Assembly: GCA_045651165.1 (NCBI GenBank)
Contig: JAZRRX010000037.1
Location: forward strand, 9,347-73,346
Origin: RGIG4608 sp045651165
GTDB taxonomy: Bacteria > Bacillota > Clostridia > Oscillospirales > CAG-272
Reading direction: 5' to 3'
Length of the DNA: 64,000 bases
Shown: positions 25,221 through 33,743 of the stretch, in pieces
How positions within the stretch are numbered: position 1 is the first letter of the stretch
How the letters are laid out: each line of letters starts with the position of its first letter
Program-made: the position numbers and the translations under genes
The notes under the pieces: model-generated
What the model saw: the letters and a program-made list of their open reading frames with translations, nothing else
Told to the model about the DNA's origin: nothing
Database searches by the model: none

Positions 25221-25403
25221 TTACGCTTCCTCTTTGATAACTTCCTTGCCATTGTAAGAACGGCACTTCTTGCAAACTCTGTGAGAGAGCACGAATTCTC
25301 CGCACTTGGGGCACTTTACGATGCCGGGAAGGTTAAGCTTCCAGTTGTTTGAACGTCTTTTGTCTCTGCGAGCCTTAGACACTTTTCTCTTCGGTACTGC
25401 CAT
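25221..25403 (-). CDS. rpmF: 50S ribosomal protein L32
   Basis: 60 residues starting MAVPKRKVSKARRDKRRSN, with the zinc-binding CPKC...CKKC pair of the C+ form of L32. The ATG at 25403 follows AAGGAGGTG; the frame upstream has no ribosome site. It follows yceD, the usual neighbour of rpmF in bacteria. Confidence 0.98.
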   Translation of the reverse strand: MAVPKRKVSKARRDKRRSNNWKLNLPGIVKCPKCGEFVLSHRVCKKCRSYNGKEVIKEEA

Positions 25404-25466
25404 TGTCCTACACCTCCTTGTTAGTGTGATACACAATTTATCTACGATATTATACTACATAATTTT

Positions 25467-25973
25467 TCATTTGTCAAGTAATTTTTTTAAAACTTCTAAT
25501 CTTGGGTCAATTTCTTTTGTTACGCAACCGCAATCGCCCTCTCTTTTGGGTTTTCCACACTTTGGACAAAGCCCTTGGCATTCATCAGAGCAGAGCAATT
25601 TTCTTGGAAAATCAATCAAAAGTTCCTCGCGAACTGTGTCATCAAGAACAAGCTTTCCGTCATCAAGCACGATGTATTCATCTGCACTTTCTTCAAGCTT
25701 TTCTTCACTTACCATACCCTCGGTAACAACGGTTCTCTCAAAATCAAGTGAGAACACTCCGCGCACCTCATCAAGACAACGAGCACATTCTCCAACATAG
25801 GGCAAATCTGCTTGCAAAACAAGACGCATATACCCTGCAGAGTTAGTGATTTTTCCATGAACACGAGCATCGTCAGTAAATGTAACATCTTCAATTATTT
25901 CAGGCGTGAGAACGAAATCAATATCAATACTGCTTACTTCTCCGCGAAGCATACGGTTAAGATCAATAATCAC
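25467..25973 (-). CDS. yceD: YceD family (DUF177) protein
   Basis: 168 residues with a GTG start at 25973 preceded by AAAGGAG. The DUF177 signature is present: CARCLDEV in the middle and a C-terminal CSDECQGLCPKCGKPK zinc-type knuckle. YceD proteins are linked to large-subunit ribosome assembly and rRNA handling and nearly always precede rpmF, as here (spacing 63 bp). Confidence 0.9.
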   Translation of the reverse strand: MIIDLNRMLRGEVSSIDIDFVLTPEIIEDVTFTDDARVHGKITNSAGYMRLVLQADLPYVGECARCLDEVRGVFSLDFERTVVTEGMVSEEKLEESADEYIVLDDGKLVLDDTVREELLIDFPRKLLCSDECQGLCPKCGKPKREGDCGCVTKEIDPRLEVLKKLLDK

Positions 25974-26225
25974 CTTTAGCACTCCTTTATAAAAAATTAT
26001 TGTCAAACAAAACAACGGAAGATATTATAAACTAAAATTCTCCCATTGTCAAGCGATTTAATAATATTTTTTTGGAATTTATATTTTTGCTAGATATATT
26101 TTACACTAAAATAAATTCAAAAAATCCACAAAAATATATTTACAAATAAGCAATTCTATGATAGAATAAACTCACAAAAGCAACATAATTATATTTACAT
26201 AAATTAAGTAGGTGAACACGTTAAA

Positions 26226-26546
26226 ATGACCAAATTTAAAGAAAAAATTAAGAAATTTTGGGCTTGGTTGCGCCATAATGTAATCAACAAAGATATGCTT
26301 TTAGCACTTATAATTGCCGAAATTATATTTTGGTCACCGTGCGCAATTTTAGCTATTTTAGCAGGAACGATAAGCCCTTGGTTCTGGACCGGATTTACAG
26401 CTATAATCATCTTTTGGAGCGCACCCTTCACACCAGGTTGGGCATTGCAAATTGCCTTAGCACTACTGATAAAGAAAGGTATTGACCGTTTCCATCAAAA
26501 ATACATTCGCGTAGATAATAAGAACAACAAAGAAAACGAAGAATAA
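26226..26546 (+). CDS. Small two-TM membrane protein, unknown
   Basis: 106 residues: a basic amphipathic start (KFKEKIKKFWAWL), two membrane segments (about 25-48 and 52-83) containing IIFWSP and IIFWSAPFTPGWALQ, and a charged tail. I recall similar unnamed proteins in gut Clostridia. The ribosome site is weak (AGGTGA). It ends in a strong terminator. No function can be given. Confidence 0.65.
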   Translation: MTKFKEKIKKFWAWLRHNVINKDMLLALIIAEIIFWSPCAILAILAGTISPWFWTGFTAIIIFWSAPFTPGWALQIALALLIKKGIDRFHQKYIRVDNKNNKENEE

Positions 26547-26581
26547 AAAACAGCGAGTCGTTAAAACGACTCGCTTTCTTT
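26545..26581. terminator. Bidirectional terminator
   Basis: AGCGAGTCGTT and AACGACTCGCT form a perfect 11-bp stem between convergent genes. Confidence 0.9.
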
Positions 26582-26583
26582 AT

Positions 26584-27426
26584 TCAAACTTTTTGTAAAA
26601 CTTCAACTATACCTTGTGCATTTTCATCATCAACAATGATTTCGCCAATGGAGTCCGCTTTAACATAACCAGAGTAAACATTTTTAACCGAAACGATATC
26701 TCCAACAATCTCTGCCTCAACCTCGCTTCTTTCAAAGCTGAGGTCGCAATCAATCATTGTACAATTAATGAGTTTTAACCCCTTGCAATAGCAAAGTGGC
26801 TGTGTGCCTATAATAGTACAATTTTCAAAAGTGATATTCTCGGAATACCAAGCAAGATACTCACCCTTAACAACTGAATTTCGAACAACAATATTTTTAG
26901 CATGCCAGAAAGCATCCTTGGTGTCAAAATTGCAATTTTCAAAAACCGAATTTTCTATGTATTGAAAAGAATATTTACCAAGCAAGCTCGAATCACTCAT
27001 TTTCAAACCCGTGGCTTGAAGCATAAAATATTCACCCTGAAATTTAGTGTGAGTAATATCAATATTGTGAGAAAACCAACCAAATTCAACGCTTTTTACG
27101 TCAGAATTTGAAATTGTAATATCACTACATTCGCGAAGCGCCTTAATTCCATGAAGCTTTGAGTTTCTTATATCAACATTATCAGAATACCAAAGTGCCG
27201 CGCGACAAAGCTCGGTCATTTCACTATTCTCAATCAAAACATTTGAGTCGTGCCAAAGAGGATAACGAAGATTGAAAAACACGCCATCGCATTTAATGTT
27301 TTTTCCTTCTTTGAGAGCGCTTTCGCCATCCTCGATGCCGTCAAATGAGCAGTCAAGCAACTCAATTCCATCAACACCATAAAGGGCGCGCTCCTCTCCA
27401 AATCTTTCGTTTCTATATATTTTCAT
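26584..27426 (-). CDS. DUF3737 family beta-helix protein
   Basis: 280 residues of a right-handed beta-helix built from repeats such as NVDIRNSKLHG, DITISNSDV and NITFENCTI. The opening KIYRNERFGEERALYGVDG and the WHDSNVLIENSEMTELCRAALWYSDN blocks are diagnostic for DUF3737, a cytosolic family often called hydrogenase- or pectate-lyase-like without evidence. ATG at 27426 follows GGAGGTGCAT. Single gene; function unknown. Confidence 0.88.
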   Translation of the reverse strand: MKIYRNERFGEERALYGVDGIELLDCSFDGIEDGESALKEGKNIKCDGVFFNLRYPLWHDSNVLIENSEMTELCRAALWYSDNVDIRNSKLHGIKALRECSDITISNSDVKSVEFGWFSHNIDITHTKFQGEYFMLQATGLKMSDSSLLGKYSFQYIENSVFENCNFDTKDAFWHAKNIVVRNSVVKGEYLAWYSENITFENCTIIGTQPLCYCKGLKLINCTMIDCDLSFERSEVEAEIVGDIVSVKNVYSGYVKADSIGEIIVDDENAQGIVEVLQKV

Positions 27427-27501
27427 ATGCACCTCCACATAAAGTTAACCTATATACTAAATAATAACACATAATTTCACTTTTTTCAATATTTATTTTT
27501 A

Positions 27502-27530
27502 TTGACATTTTATCTCTTTTATAGTATTAT
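27502..27530 (+). promoter_or_regulatory. Promoter of sugar ABC operon
   Basis: TTGACA, 17-nt spacer, TATTAT, 40 bp before the first permease. Confidence 0.75.
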
Positions 27531-27569
27531 TAAAGTGAATTAATATGCTCACTGAAGGTTGGTGAAAGA

Positions 27570-28469
27570 ATGAAGATAAATAAAAATTTAAAGGGTTGGT
27601 TATATCTGCTCCCCGCGTTTGTTTTTATTGCGGTGTTTATGATTTATCCCCTCATTGACGTTTTGATATATTCTTTTGAAGAGGGATATAATTTTGCGTC
27701 AGGAGAATCGTTTGGGGTTGGAATGTATAACTATAAATACGTTTTGCGCGACCCTTATTTTATTCAGGCATTAAAAAATACATTTATTCTCGTTGCTATA
27801 ACTGTGCCCGCGTCAACAATTATCGCGCTTGTAATCTCACTCGGTCTCTCTAGCATCAAATGGATCAAAAAAGCATATCAGACGATCTTCTTTCTTCCCT
27901 ACGTAACAAACACCTTGGCTGTTGGACTTGTTTTTATGATACTTTTCAAAAAAACACCCTATTCAGATGGCCTTGTGAACGCATTAATAACCTCACTTGG
28001 TGGTCAAGCTATAGATTTTATTGATGGCTCGTACGCGGCAAAAATGTTTGTTTTGTGTATTTACACAATATGGATTGTTATGCCCTTTAAAATTCTTATT
28101 TTCACAAGTGCGCTCGCATCGGTTGATAAAACCTATTATCAAGCTGCTGCAGTAGACGGCACACCAGAAAATCGTGTTTTTTGTAAAATAACACTTCCTA
28201 TGATTTCTCCAACCATATCATATCTTGTAATAACCGGCTTTATCGGAGCATTCAAGGCATATAGTGATGCTGTAGCATTGTTTGGTACAAACCTCAACAC
28301 CGCAGGTATGAACACTATCGTTGGATATGTTTATGATATGCTCTATGGAGATGGCGGTGGCTATCCTTCATTTGCTTCTGCCGCGGCTATAATTCTTTTC
28401 TGCATCGTGTTGACTATAACTTGCATAAACCTTATCGTCAGCAAGAAGCACGTAACTTATGGAAAGTGA
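27570..28469 (+). CDS. Sugar ABC transporter permease (MalF/UgpA-type)
   Basis: 299 residues, six membrane segments, with the EAA loop YYQAAAVDGTPENRVFCKITLPMISPT typical of carbohydrate-uptake (CUT1) permeases. First gene of a three-gene unit with a second permease and a solute-binding lipoprotein. No ATPase gene is present, so it must share an MsmK-like ATPase encoded elsewhere, a common arrangement. Confidence 0.93.
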   Translation: MKINKNLKGWLYLLPAFVFIAVFMIYPLIDVLIYSFEEGYNFASGESFGVGMYNYKYVLRDPYFIQALKNTFILVAITVPASTIIALVISLGLSSIKWIKKAYQTIFFLPYVTNTLAVGLVFMILFKKTPYSDGLVNALITSLGGQAIDFIDGSYAAKMFVLCIYTIWIVMPFKILIFTSALASVDKTYYQAAAVDGTPENRVFCKITLPMISPTISYLVITGFIGAFKAYSDAVALFGTNLNTAGMNTIVGYVYDMLYGDGGGYPSFASAAAIILFCIVLTITCINLIVSKKHVTYGK

Positions 28470-28479
28470 GGTGCAGATA

Positions 28480-29346
28480 ATGAATAATCTAAAAAAAGCA
28501 AAGAAACAAAGCAAAACATCAAAAATCATCAAAAAGACCGGAATATATTTTGGACTCTCTCTTTGGGCAATAGCAGTGCTTTTCCCATTCTATTGGATGC
28601 TTCAAAACTCTTTAAAAACTTTCTCGTCATATAATGCAGAAAGAATACCAAAATTCTTCCCCTCTGCCATAACCTTTGATAATTATATCCAAGCATTTAC
28701 TACCGTTCCCCTTGCAAGATATTTACTTAACACCCTTGTTTTTACACTCATAACAACATTGATTATGCTCGTTGTAATAATTCTTGCGGCATTTGCATTC
28801 GCTCGTCTTGAATTCAAGGGCAAAAATCTTGCTTTCACACTCTTTTTGGCTCTTATGATGATACCCAACGAATTGGTAATCATCACAAACTTTGTTACAA
28901 TTACTAATTTGGATTTACGCAATACCATTTTGGGTCTTGTTTTGCCGTCCATAACTTCAATTTTCTTCTTATATCTCTTGAAAGAAAACTTTGCACAAAT
29001 TCCCAATGAGCTGTATCTTGCCGCACAGGTTGATGGCTCAACGGATTTCGGTTATCTTGTGAAAGTAATGGTGCCCATATCTAGTCCCACAATCGTAACC
29101 ATTCTTATTTTGAAAATTATAGAATGCTGGAACTCATATATTTGGCCTCGTCTTATTACCGATGACAAAACAAAATTCCTTATTTCAAACGGAATTCAAG
29201 AAATAAGAGAAAATGGTTTCGGACGCGAAAATATACCTGCAATGATGGCAGCAGTTGTGGTTATTTCACTCCCGCTTATCGTTTTGTTCTTGATTTTCAA
29301 AGACAAAATTATGGAGGGTGTTTCAAGAGGAGGTACAAAAGGATGA
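28480..29346 (+). CDS. Sugar ABC transporter permease (MalG/UgpE-type)
   Basis: 288 residues, six membrane segments and the EAA loop LYLAAQVDGSTDFGYLVKVMVPISSPT. Start chosen at 28480 (ATG after GAGGTGCAG), just past the stop of the first permease. Its end overlaps the solute-binding gene by 4 bp. Pairs with the upstream permease to form the CUT1 channel. Confidence 0.93.
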   Translation: MNNLKKAKKQSKTSKIIKKTGIYFGLSLWAIAVLFPFYWMLQNSLKTFSSYNAERIPKFFPSAITFDNYIQAFTTVPLARYLLNTLVFTLITTLIMLVVIILAAFAFARLEFKGKNLAFTLFLALMMIPNELVIITNFVTITNLDLRNTILGLVLPSITSIFFLYLLKENFAQIPNELYLAAQVDGSTDFGYLVKVMVPISSPTIVTILILKIIECWNSYIWPRLITDDKTKFLISNGIQEIRENGFGRENIPAMMAAVVVISLPLIVLFLIFKDKIMEGVSRGGTKG

Positions 29347-30950
29347 TTAATAAAATAATTTCTATTGTTCTTCTTTTCACCACTCTGCTTTGCTCACTGA
29401 CACTTTTTTCGTGCCATAAAAGAGCAAATATAGACGAATTTGTTGTCCCCGATAATTTCGATACATCAAAGCAGTATGAAATAACATTTTGGGCAAAAAA
29501 TGAAAACAATCAATCCCAAAGAAATGTGTATGCAAATGCAGTTGCTGAATTTGAAAAACTTTATCCAAATATCAAAGTTACTCTGCGTAATTTCACCGAT
29601 TATGGTGAAATATATAATAACGTAATTACAAACATTTCAACAGGCACAACCCCCAATGTCTGCATAACTTATCCCGACCATATAGCAACCTATATGGAAG
29701 GCGATAATATCATAGCGCCACTTGATTTGTTGATAGCAAATGAAAAATATGGTCTTGGTGGCAGTGAAGTGAAATTTGATTCGCCAAATGTTGAGGAAAT
29801 TATCCCAAAATTTTTAAATGAAGGTAAAATTGGTGAAACCCAGTATGCTCTTCCCTTTATGCGCTCAACTGAAGCGTGCTATGTGAATAAAGATTTAGTT
29901 GAAGCGCTCGGATTTACGCTTCCCGAAGTTCTCACTTGGGATTTCGTTTGGGAAGTAAGTGAATATGCCCTCTCACTCGGCAAAGATACGGACGGCAATT
30001 ATATCGCAAACGGTCAAAACACACTCATTCCCTTTATTTATAAGTCAACGGACAATATGATGATTTCAATGCTTAAACAACTTGAAGCACCATATTCCAA
30101 CGAAAATGGTGAAGTTTTGATTTTCAATGACACAACAAAGGATATTTTGTTTGAAATTTCAAAGCACGCCAAAACAAAGGCATTTTCAACATTCAAAATT
30201 TCAAGTTATCCAGGAAACTTCTTGAATGCAGGTCAATGTATTTTTGCTATCGACTCAACCGCAGGCGCAACTTGGATGGGCGCGGATGCACCGCTTGTTG
30301 ATATTCCCGATGACCAGAGAGTTGATTTTGAAACTGCAGTTTTACCCATACCCCAATTTGATGAAGAAAATCCGCAAATGATTTCCCAAGGTCCTTCCCT
30401 TTGCATTTTCAATAAAGAAGATAGTGGCGAAGTGCTTGCATCGTGGTTGTTTGCTCAGTTCCTTCTCACAAATGAAGTGCAAATTGCTTACTCGCAAACC
30501 GAAGGATATGTTCCTGTAACATCAAAGGCGCAAAACAGTGCAGAATATATAGACTATTTGAATCGCGCAGGTGAAGATAACAATCTTTATTATGATGTAA
30601 AGATTGAAGCATCAAAGCTTTTGATAAACAACGTGGATAATTCGTTCACCACTCCCGTTTTCAATGGTTCTACTTCTTTGCGTAATGCAGCAGGTGAGTT
30701 AGTTGAATTAACCGTTAGCTCTGCCACTAAAAACAGAATCATCGATGATGCATTTATAGAACTCTTATTTTCAAGAGTAACATCACTTCATAAATTAGAC
30801 CAAATAAAAACTTCAGGGAAAGTCCAAATCAATGAATTTGGTTCTTTACCTAAAGAATCGATTATGTTAATATCTGGTTTGACTATAGTTTGGTTGGGAA
30901 TTGGGTTGTATTTCTTAAAAGAATATATTAGTAAAAGAAAAAAGCAATAA
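29343..30950 (+). CDS. Sugar ABC solute-binding lipoprotein with C-terminal TM
   Basis: 535 residues. Lipoprotein signal ending LTLFSC (Cys24), then an extracellular solute-binding domain of family 1 (YEITFWAKNEN..., ANAVAEFEKLYPNIKVTLRNF, VCITYPDHIATYM, LPFMRSTEACYVNKDLVEALG). The last 30 residues form an extra membrane helix followed by KEYISKRKKQ, so the receptor appears tied to the membrane at both ends, which is unusual for this class. Its place after two permeases fits. The ligand is likely a sugar or oligosaccharide. Confidence 0.9.
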   Translation: MINKIISIVLLFTTLLCSLTLFSCHKRANIDEFVVPDNFDTSKQYEITFWAKNENNQSQRNVYANAVAEFEKLYPNIKVTLRNFTDYGEIYNNVITNISTGTTPNVCITYPDHIATYMEGDNIIAPLDLLIANEKYGLGGSEVKFDSPNVEEIIPKFLNEGKIGETQYALPFMRSTEACYVNKDLVEALGFTLPEVLTWDFVWEVSEYALSLGKDTDGNYIANGQNTLIPFIYKSTDNMMISMLKQLEAPYSNENGEVLIFNDTTKDILFEISKHAKTKAFSTFKISSYPGNFLNAGQCIFAIDSTAGATWMGADAPLVDIPDDQRVDFETAVLPIPQFDEENPQMISQGPSLCIFNKEDSGEVLASWLFAQFLLTNEVQIAYSQTEGYVPVTSKAQNSAEYIDYLNRAGEDNNLYYDVKIEASKLLINNVDNSFTTPVFNGSTSLRNAAGELVELTVSSATKNRIIDDAFIELLFSRVTSLHKLDQIKTSGKVQINEFGSLPKESIMLISGLTIVWLGIGLYFLKEYISKRKKQ

Positions 30951-30954
30951 AATA

Positions 30955-30982
30955 TTGACTTTTGGTATTTTTTGTGTATAAT
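30955..30982 (+). promoter_or_regulatory. Promoter of lipoprotein gene at 31026
   Basis: TTGACT, 16-nt spacer, TATAAT just past the binding-protein stop codon, so the next gene has its own start site. Confidence 0.75.
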
Positions 30983-31025
30983 AATATTTGATAAAATTCT
31001 ATTTTCTATAAAGGAGAATATTAAT

Positions 31026-31745
31026 ATGAAAAAGATTATTTGTTTTGTGCTTCTTTGCACAACCGCTCTCTGCCTTTTCGGTTGTCCCGAAAAACCCGAT
31101 AATACAGTTAAGGTTTTGACTTGGGAAGAATATGTTGCAGCTGAAGTTGGTTCAAAAGTAGTTATCGAAGCATATGTTCAGGGTCACCAATCTTGGTGGG
31201 ATAACAAAATCTCTGTTTACGCTCAAAACGAAAACGGTGGTTACTTCCTTTATGACTTCCCTTGCTCAAAAGAAACTGCTGAAAAGCTCGTTCCTGGCAC
31301 AAAGATTCGTGTTTATGGCTACAAAGCTGAATGGGCAGGCGAATTGGAAATCGTAACTGACGAAATGGATCCCGATTACGCAAAGATTGAAGTTATTGAA
31401 GGCAACTATGTTGCAAATCCCATTGACCTTACAGCAAAACTTGGTACAGATGAACTTGTTAATTACCAGAATATGCTCGCTGAATTCAAGGGTCTTACTT
31501 TTAAATCTCTTGAATACAAAAACGGTGAACCCGGTGATGATATCTATGTAACATTCACCTATAACGGTGCTGACTATTCTTTCTGTGTTGAAAGATATCT
31601 TACAGGTCCTGAAACAGACCTTTACACACTTGTTGGTACACTTCAGGAAGGTGACGTAGTTGACGTTGTTGGCTTTGCTTACTGGTACAACGGCATCAAT
31701 ACACACATCACAAGCGTAACAGTGCACACAACTCCCGCAAACTAA
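31026..31745 (+). CDS. Lipoprotein with two OB-fold-like domains
   Basis: 239 residues. The ATG at 31026 follows AAAGGAG; signal peptide with lipobox CLFGC (Cys20). The mature protein shows two beta-rich units, about 32-110 (VGSKVVIEAYVQGHQSWWDNKISVYAQ...GTKIRVYGY) and about 135-239 (GLTFKSLEY...GDVVDVVGFAYWYNGINTHITSV), each of the form typical for nucleic-acid- or ligand-binding OB folds in surface proteins. No family name is certain. Its role is unknown. Confidence 0.72.
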   Translation: MKKIICFVLLCTTALCLFGCPEKPDNTVKVLTWEEYVAAEVGSKVVIEAYVQGHQSWWDNKISVYAQNENGGYFLYDFPCSKETAEKLVPGTKIRVYGYKAEWAGELEIVTDEMDPDYAKIEVIEGNYVANPIDLTAKLGTDELVNYQNMLAEFKGLTFKSLEYKNGEPGDDIYVTFTYNGADYSFCVERYLTGPETDLYTLVGTLQEGDVVDVVGFAYWYNGINTHITSVTVHTTPAN

Positions 31746-31757
31746 TTAATAAAAAAT

Positions 31758-31796
31758 CAAACCGCGAGGGCTTTTTGCTCCTCGCGGTTTTATTTT
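31758..31796. terminator. Bidirectional terminator
   Basis: AAACCGCGAGG and CCTCGCGGTTT around a 10-nt loop, T-rich on both sides; shared with the convergent ECF gene. Confidence 0.9.
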
Positions 31797-32380
31797 TATT
31801 TTTTTCTCAAATTTAAAACTCTTACTATTGCAGGGCAAAGCACAATGTTTGTAATCAATTCAAACAAGAAGTTGCCACCCACAAGTCCGAGTATCATATA
31901 TTCAACTGCAGATCCAAAGCCAGATGCAAGTCCCCACTCTTGTATTGTTTCAAAGAAAAATACAAAGCATCCAATAAGGAACACACCGGTATTGACTATC
32001 GGACATACAATAGCTGCAGCAAATACTGCAAGATATTTGTTCTTTTCTTTGAGCAAATCATAAATAAGACCTGCTATAAGTCCACAAAGTGTGCCCTTTG
32101 CAAGAACTGTAATAATAGTTCCGATGGCATTAACGGTTAAAAAAGCTGCGGCATCACCATTAAGAAGCACTACCATTCCGAATACAAATCCAAGCCACGC
32201 GCTTATTTTTGGTCCACATGTCGCAGCGCCAATTACTATTGGCATAAGCACGAGTGAACACTGAAATGGACCAAGTCGCACAAATGCACCCATAAACTGC
32301 AATATAACTACTAAAGCAGTCATAAGAGCCGAAAGCACCAAAGTCTCGGTTGACATTCGTTTGTTTTTTGTTTTAATCAT
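31796..32380 (-). CDS. ECF transporter S component, probably pantothenate (PanT-like)
   Basis: 194 residues, about six membrane segments, with the N-terminal LVLSALMTALVVILQF stretch (AxxxA ECF-T contact motif) typical of S components. It lies 96 bp downstream of coaX on the same strand; since CoaX phosphorylates pantothenate, pantothenate is the likely vitamin. The shared EcfAA'T module is not in the window. Substrate is inferred from context. Confidence 0.82.
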   Translation of the reverse strand: MIKTKNKRMSTETLVLSALMTALVVILQFMGAFVRLGPFQCSLVLMPIVIGAATCGPKISAWLGFVFGMVVLLNGDAAAFLTVNAIGTIITVLAKGTLCGLIAGLIYDLLKEKNKYLAVFAAAIVCPIVNTGVFLIGCFVFFFETIQEWGLASGFGSAVEYMILGLVGGNFLFELITNIVLCPAIVRVLNLRKK

Positions 32381-32476
32381 AAATTACTCCTTGCTGTCGT
32401 TCGCTTTTGCGATACAACGCTAAATTTATAAATTTACTCTTTTAAAAAGAGCATTAAACAAATTGAATATTAAATT

Positions 32477-33241
32477 TTAGTTGTTTTTTTGATATATGAT
32501 ATTAAGGCCTCGAAGAACCAAATATTCGTCTATTTGCATTTCGTGATAGCAATGAGGAACAATAACAGATGCATAACCACCTGTAACAATAACGGGCAAT
32601 TTTTCTCCAACCTCGGAATTGATGCGATCAATCATTCCGTCCATCATGCTTGCATGTCCAAAAATAACACCCGATTTCATACAATCAACTGTATTCTTAC
32701 CAATAACGGTTGCAGGAGCTTCAAGTCCAACCTGTGGGAGCTGTGCAGTTCCACTTGCAAGTCCTTTAAGTCCCATCATAACGCCAGGAATAATAGAAAC
32801 ACCGATAAAAGCTCCGTTTTTGTTGGTAACAATCATCTTAGTGGCAGTTCCAATGTCAATTATAAGTGCGGGAGAAGAATAGAGGGTATTAGCAGCCACG
32901 CAAGAGCAGATAAGGTCTGCACCAACGGACGATGGTGAATCGCAAAGAATACCTATACCTGTTTTAATTCCAGGACAAACCATAAGCGCATCAACGTCAT
33001 AAACAAGACGAAGAGCTGATTTCATAACAGAATTAAGTTGGGGAACAACACTTGATATTATAGCACCCTCAACGTTCTCTTTGGTAACGTTGTGAATGGT
33101 CAAAATATTCATAATCTTGCTTGCATATTCGTCTTCTGTCTTTTTAACATCGGTAGAAAGACGAACAACAAATTTAAGTTCATCACCCTCAAATCCGCCA
33201 AGTGCAATGCTCGTATTTCCAATATCTATAGCCAAAATCAT
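32477..33241 (-). CDS. coaX: Type III pantothenate kinase
   Basis: 254 residues; first step of CoA synthesis. ASKHA-fold motifs are visible: LAIDIGNTSIALG (phosphate 1), PSSVGADLICSC (pantothenate-binding Asp region), LIIDIGTATKMIVTN (phosphate 2), GVSIIPGVMMGLKGLASGTAQLP and VIVTGGYA. Ribosome site AAGGGGG. Upstream of the probable pantothenate S component. Confidence 0.96.
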   Translation of the reverse strand: MILAIDIGNTSIALGGFEGDELKFVVRLSTDVKKTEDEYASKIMNILTIHNVTKENVEGAIISSVVPQLNSVMKSALRLVYDVDALMVCPGIKTGIGILCDSPSSVGADLICSCVAANTLYSSPALIIDIGTATKMIVTNKNGAFIGVSIIPGVMMGLKGLASGTAQLPQVGLEAPATVIGKNTVDCMKSGVIFGHASMMDGMIDRINSEVGEKLPVIVTGGYASVIVPHCYHEMQIDEYLVLRGLNIIYQKNN

Positions 33242-33365
33242 AGGTTTTACCCCCTTATCTTTTTACATTTTTGAATTATAACACAAACTTTTATGCTTGT
33301 CAATGATTTTGAGATAAAATAAAATGCCACAAATAAGCAGTGAATACTTCAAATTTTGATTTGTC

Positions 33366-33685
33366 GGGGGAGTAACAATCCTGCCCTCTGTCGTTTTGCT
33401 CCGCTTTTTCAAAAGCGGAAGCCCGCACGGCTTGAGTGCAAAAAAACGGCATTTTCTTTTTGCTAAGCTTTTTCTTTTGGGCCTTTTGTTTCAAAAGAAA
33501 AAGCGAGTAAGGATTTAGTAATCAGTAATCGTTAGCCGCTTTTCTTTGCAAGTATAAGCGCAAAGAAAAGCTACAAAAGAAACGCTGAATACAGGGCTAC
33601 GCGCCCCGTACCCGCGCCACTGTGCGTGGAGCACCACCTTTGAAAAGGTGGACGAAACAATCCAAAAGCAGATTGTTACTCCTCC
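33366..33685. repeat. 320-bp element with 15-bp terminal inverted repeats (MITE-like)
   Basis: Occupies most of the 500-bp gene-free stretch between coaX and the flavoprotein gene. Ends are GGGGGAGTAACAATC and GATTGTTACTCCTCC (14 of 15 complementary). Inside are CTTTTTCTTTTG-type pyrimidine runs, a CACCTTTTCAAAGGTGG-like hairpin near 33630 and GC-rich GGGCTACGCGCCCC. No credible gene is inside. Non-autonomous mobile element is the best reading. Confidence 0.72.
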
Positions 33686-33708
33686 ATAAATCCCAATTTA
33701 TATAAACT

Positions 33709-33734
33709 AAAAAGCACTCTTTCGAGTGCTTTTT
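33709..33734. terminator. Intrinsic terminator of flavoprotein gene
   Basis: AAAAAGCACTC and GAGTGCTTTTT around TTTC. Confidence 0.9.
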
Positions 33735-33743
33735 AATATTGAA

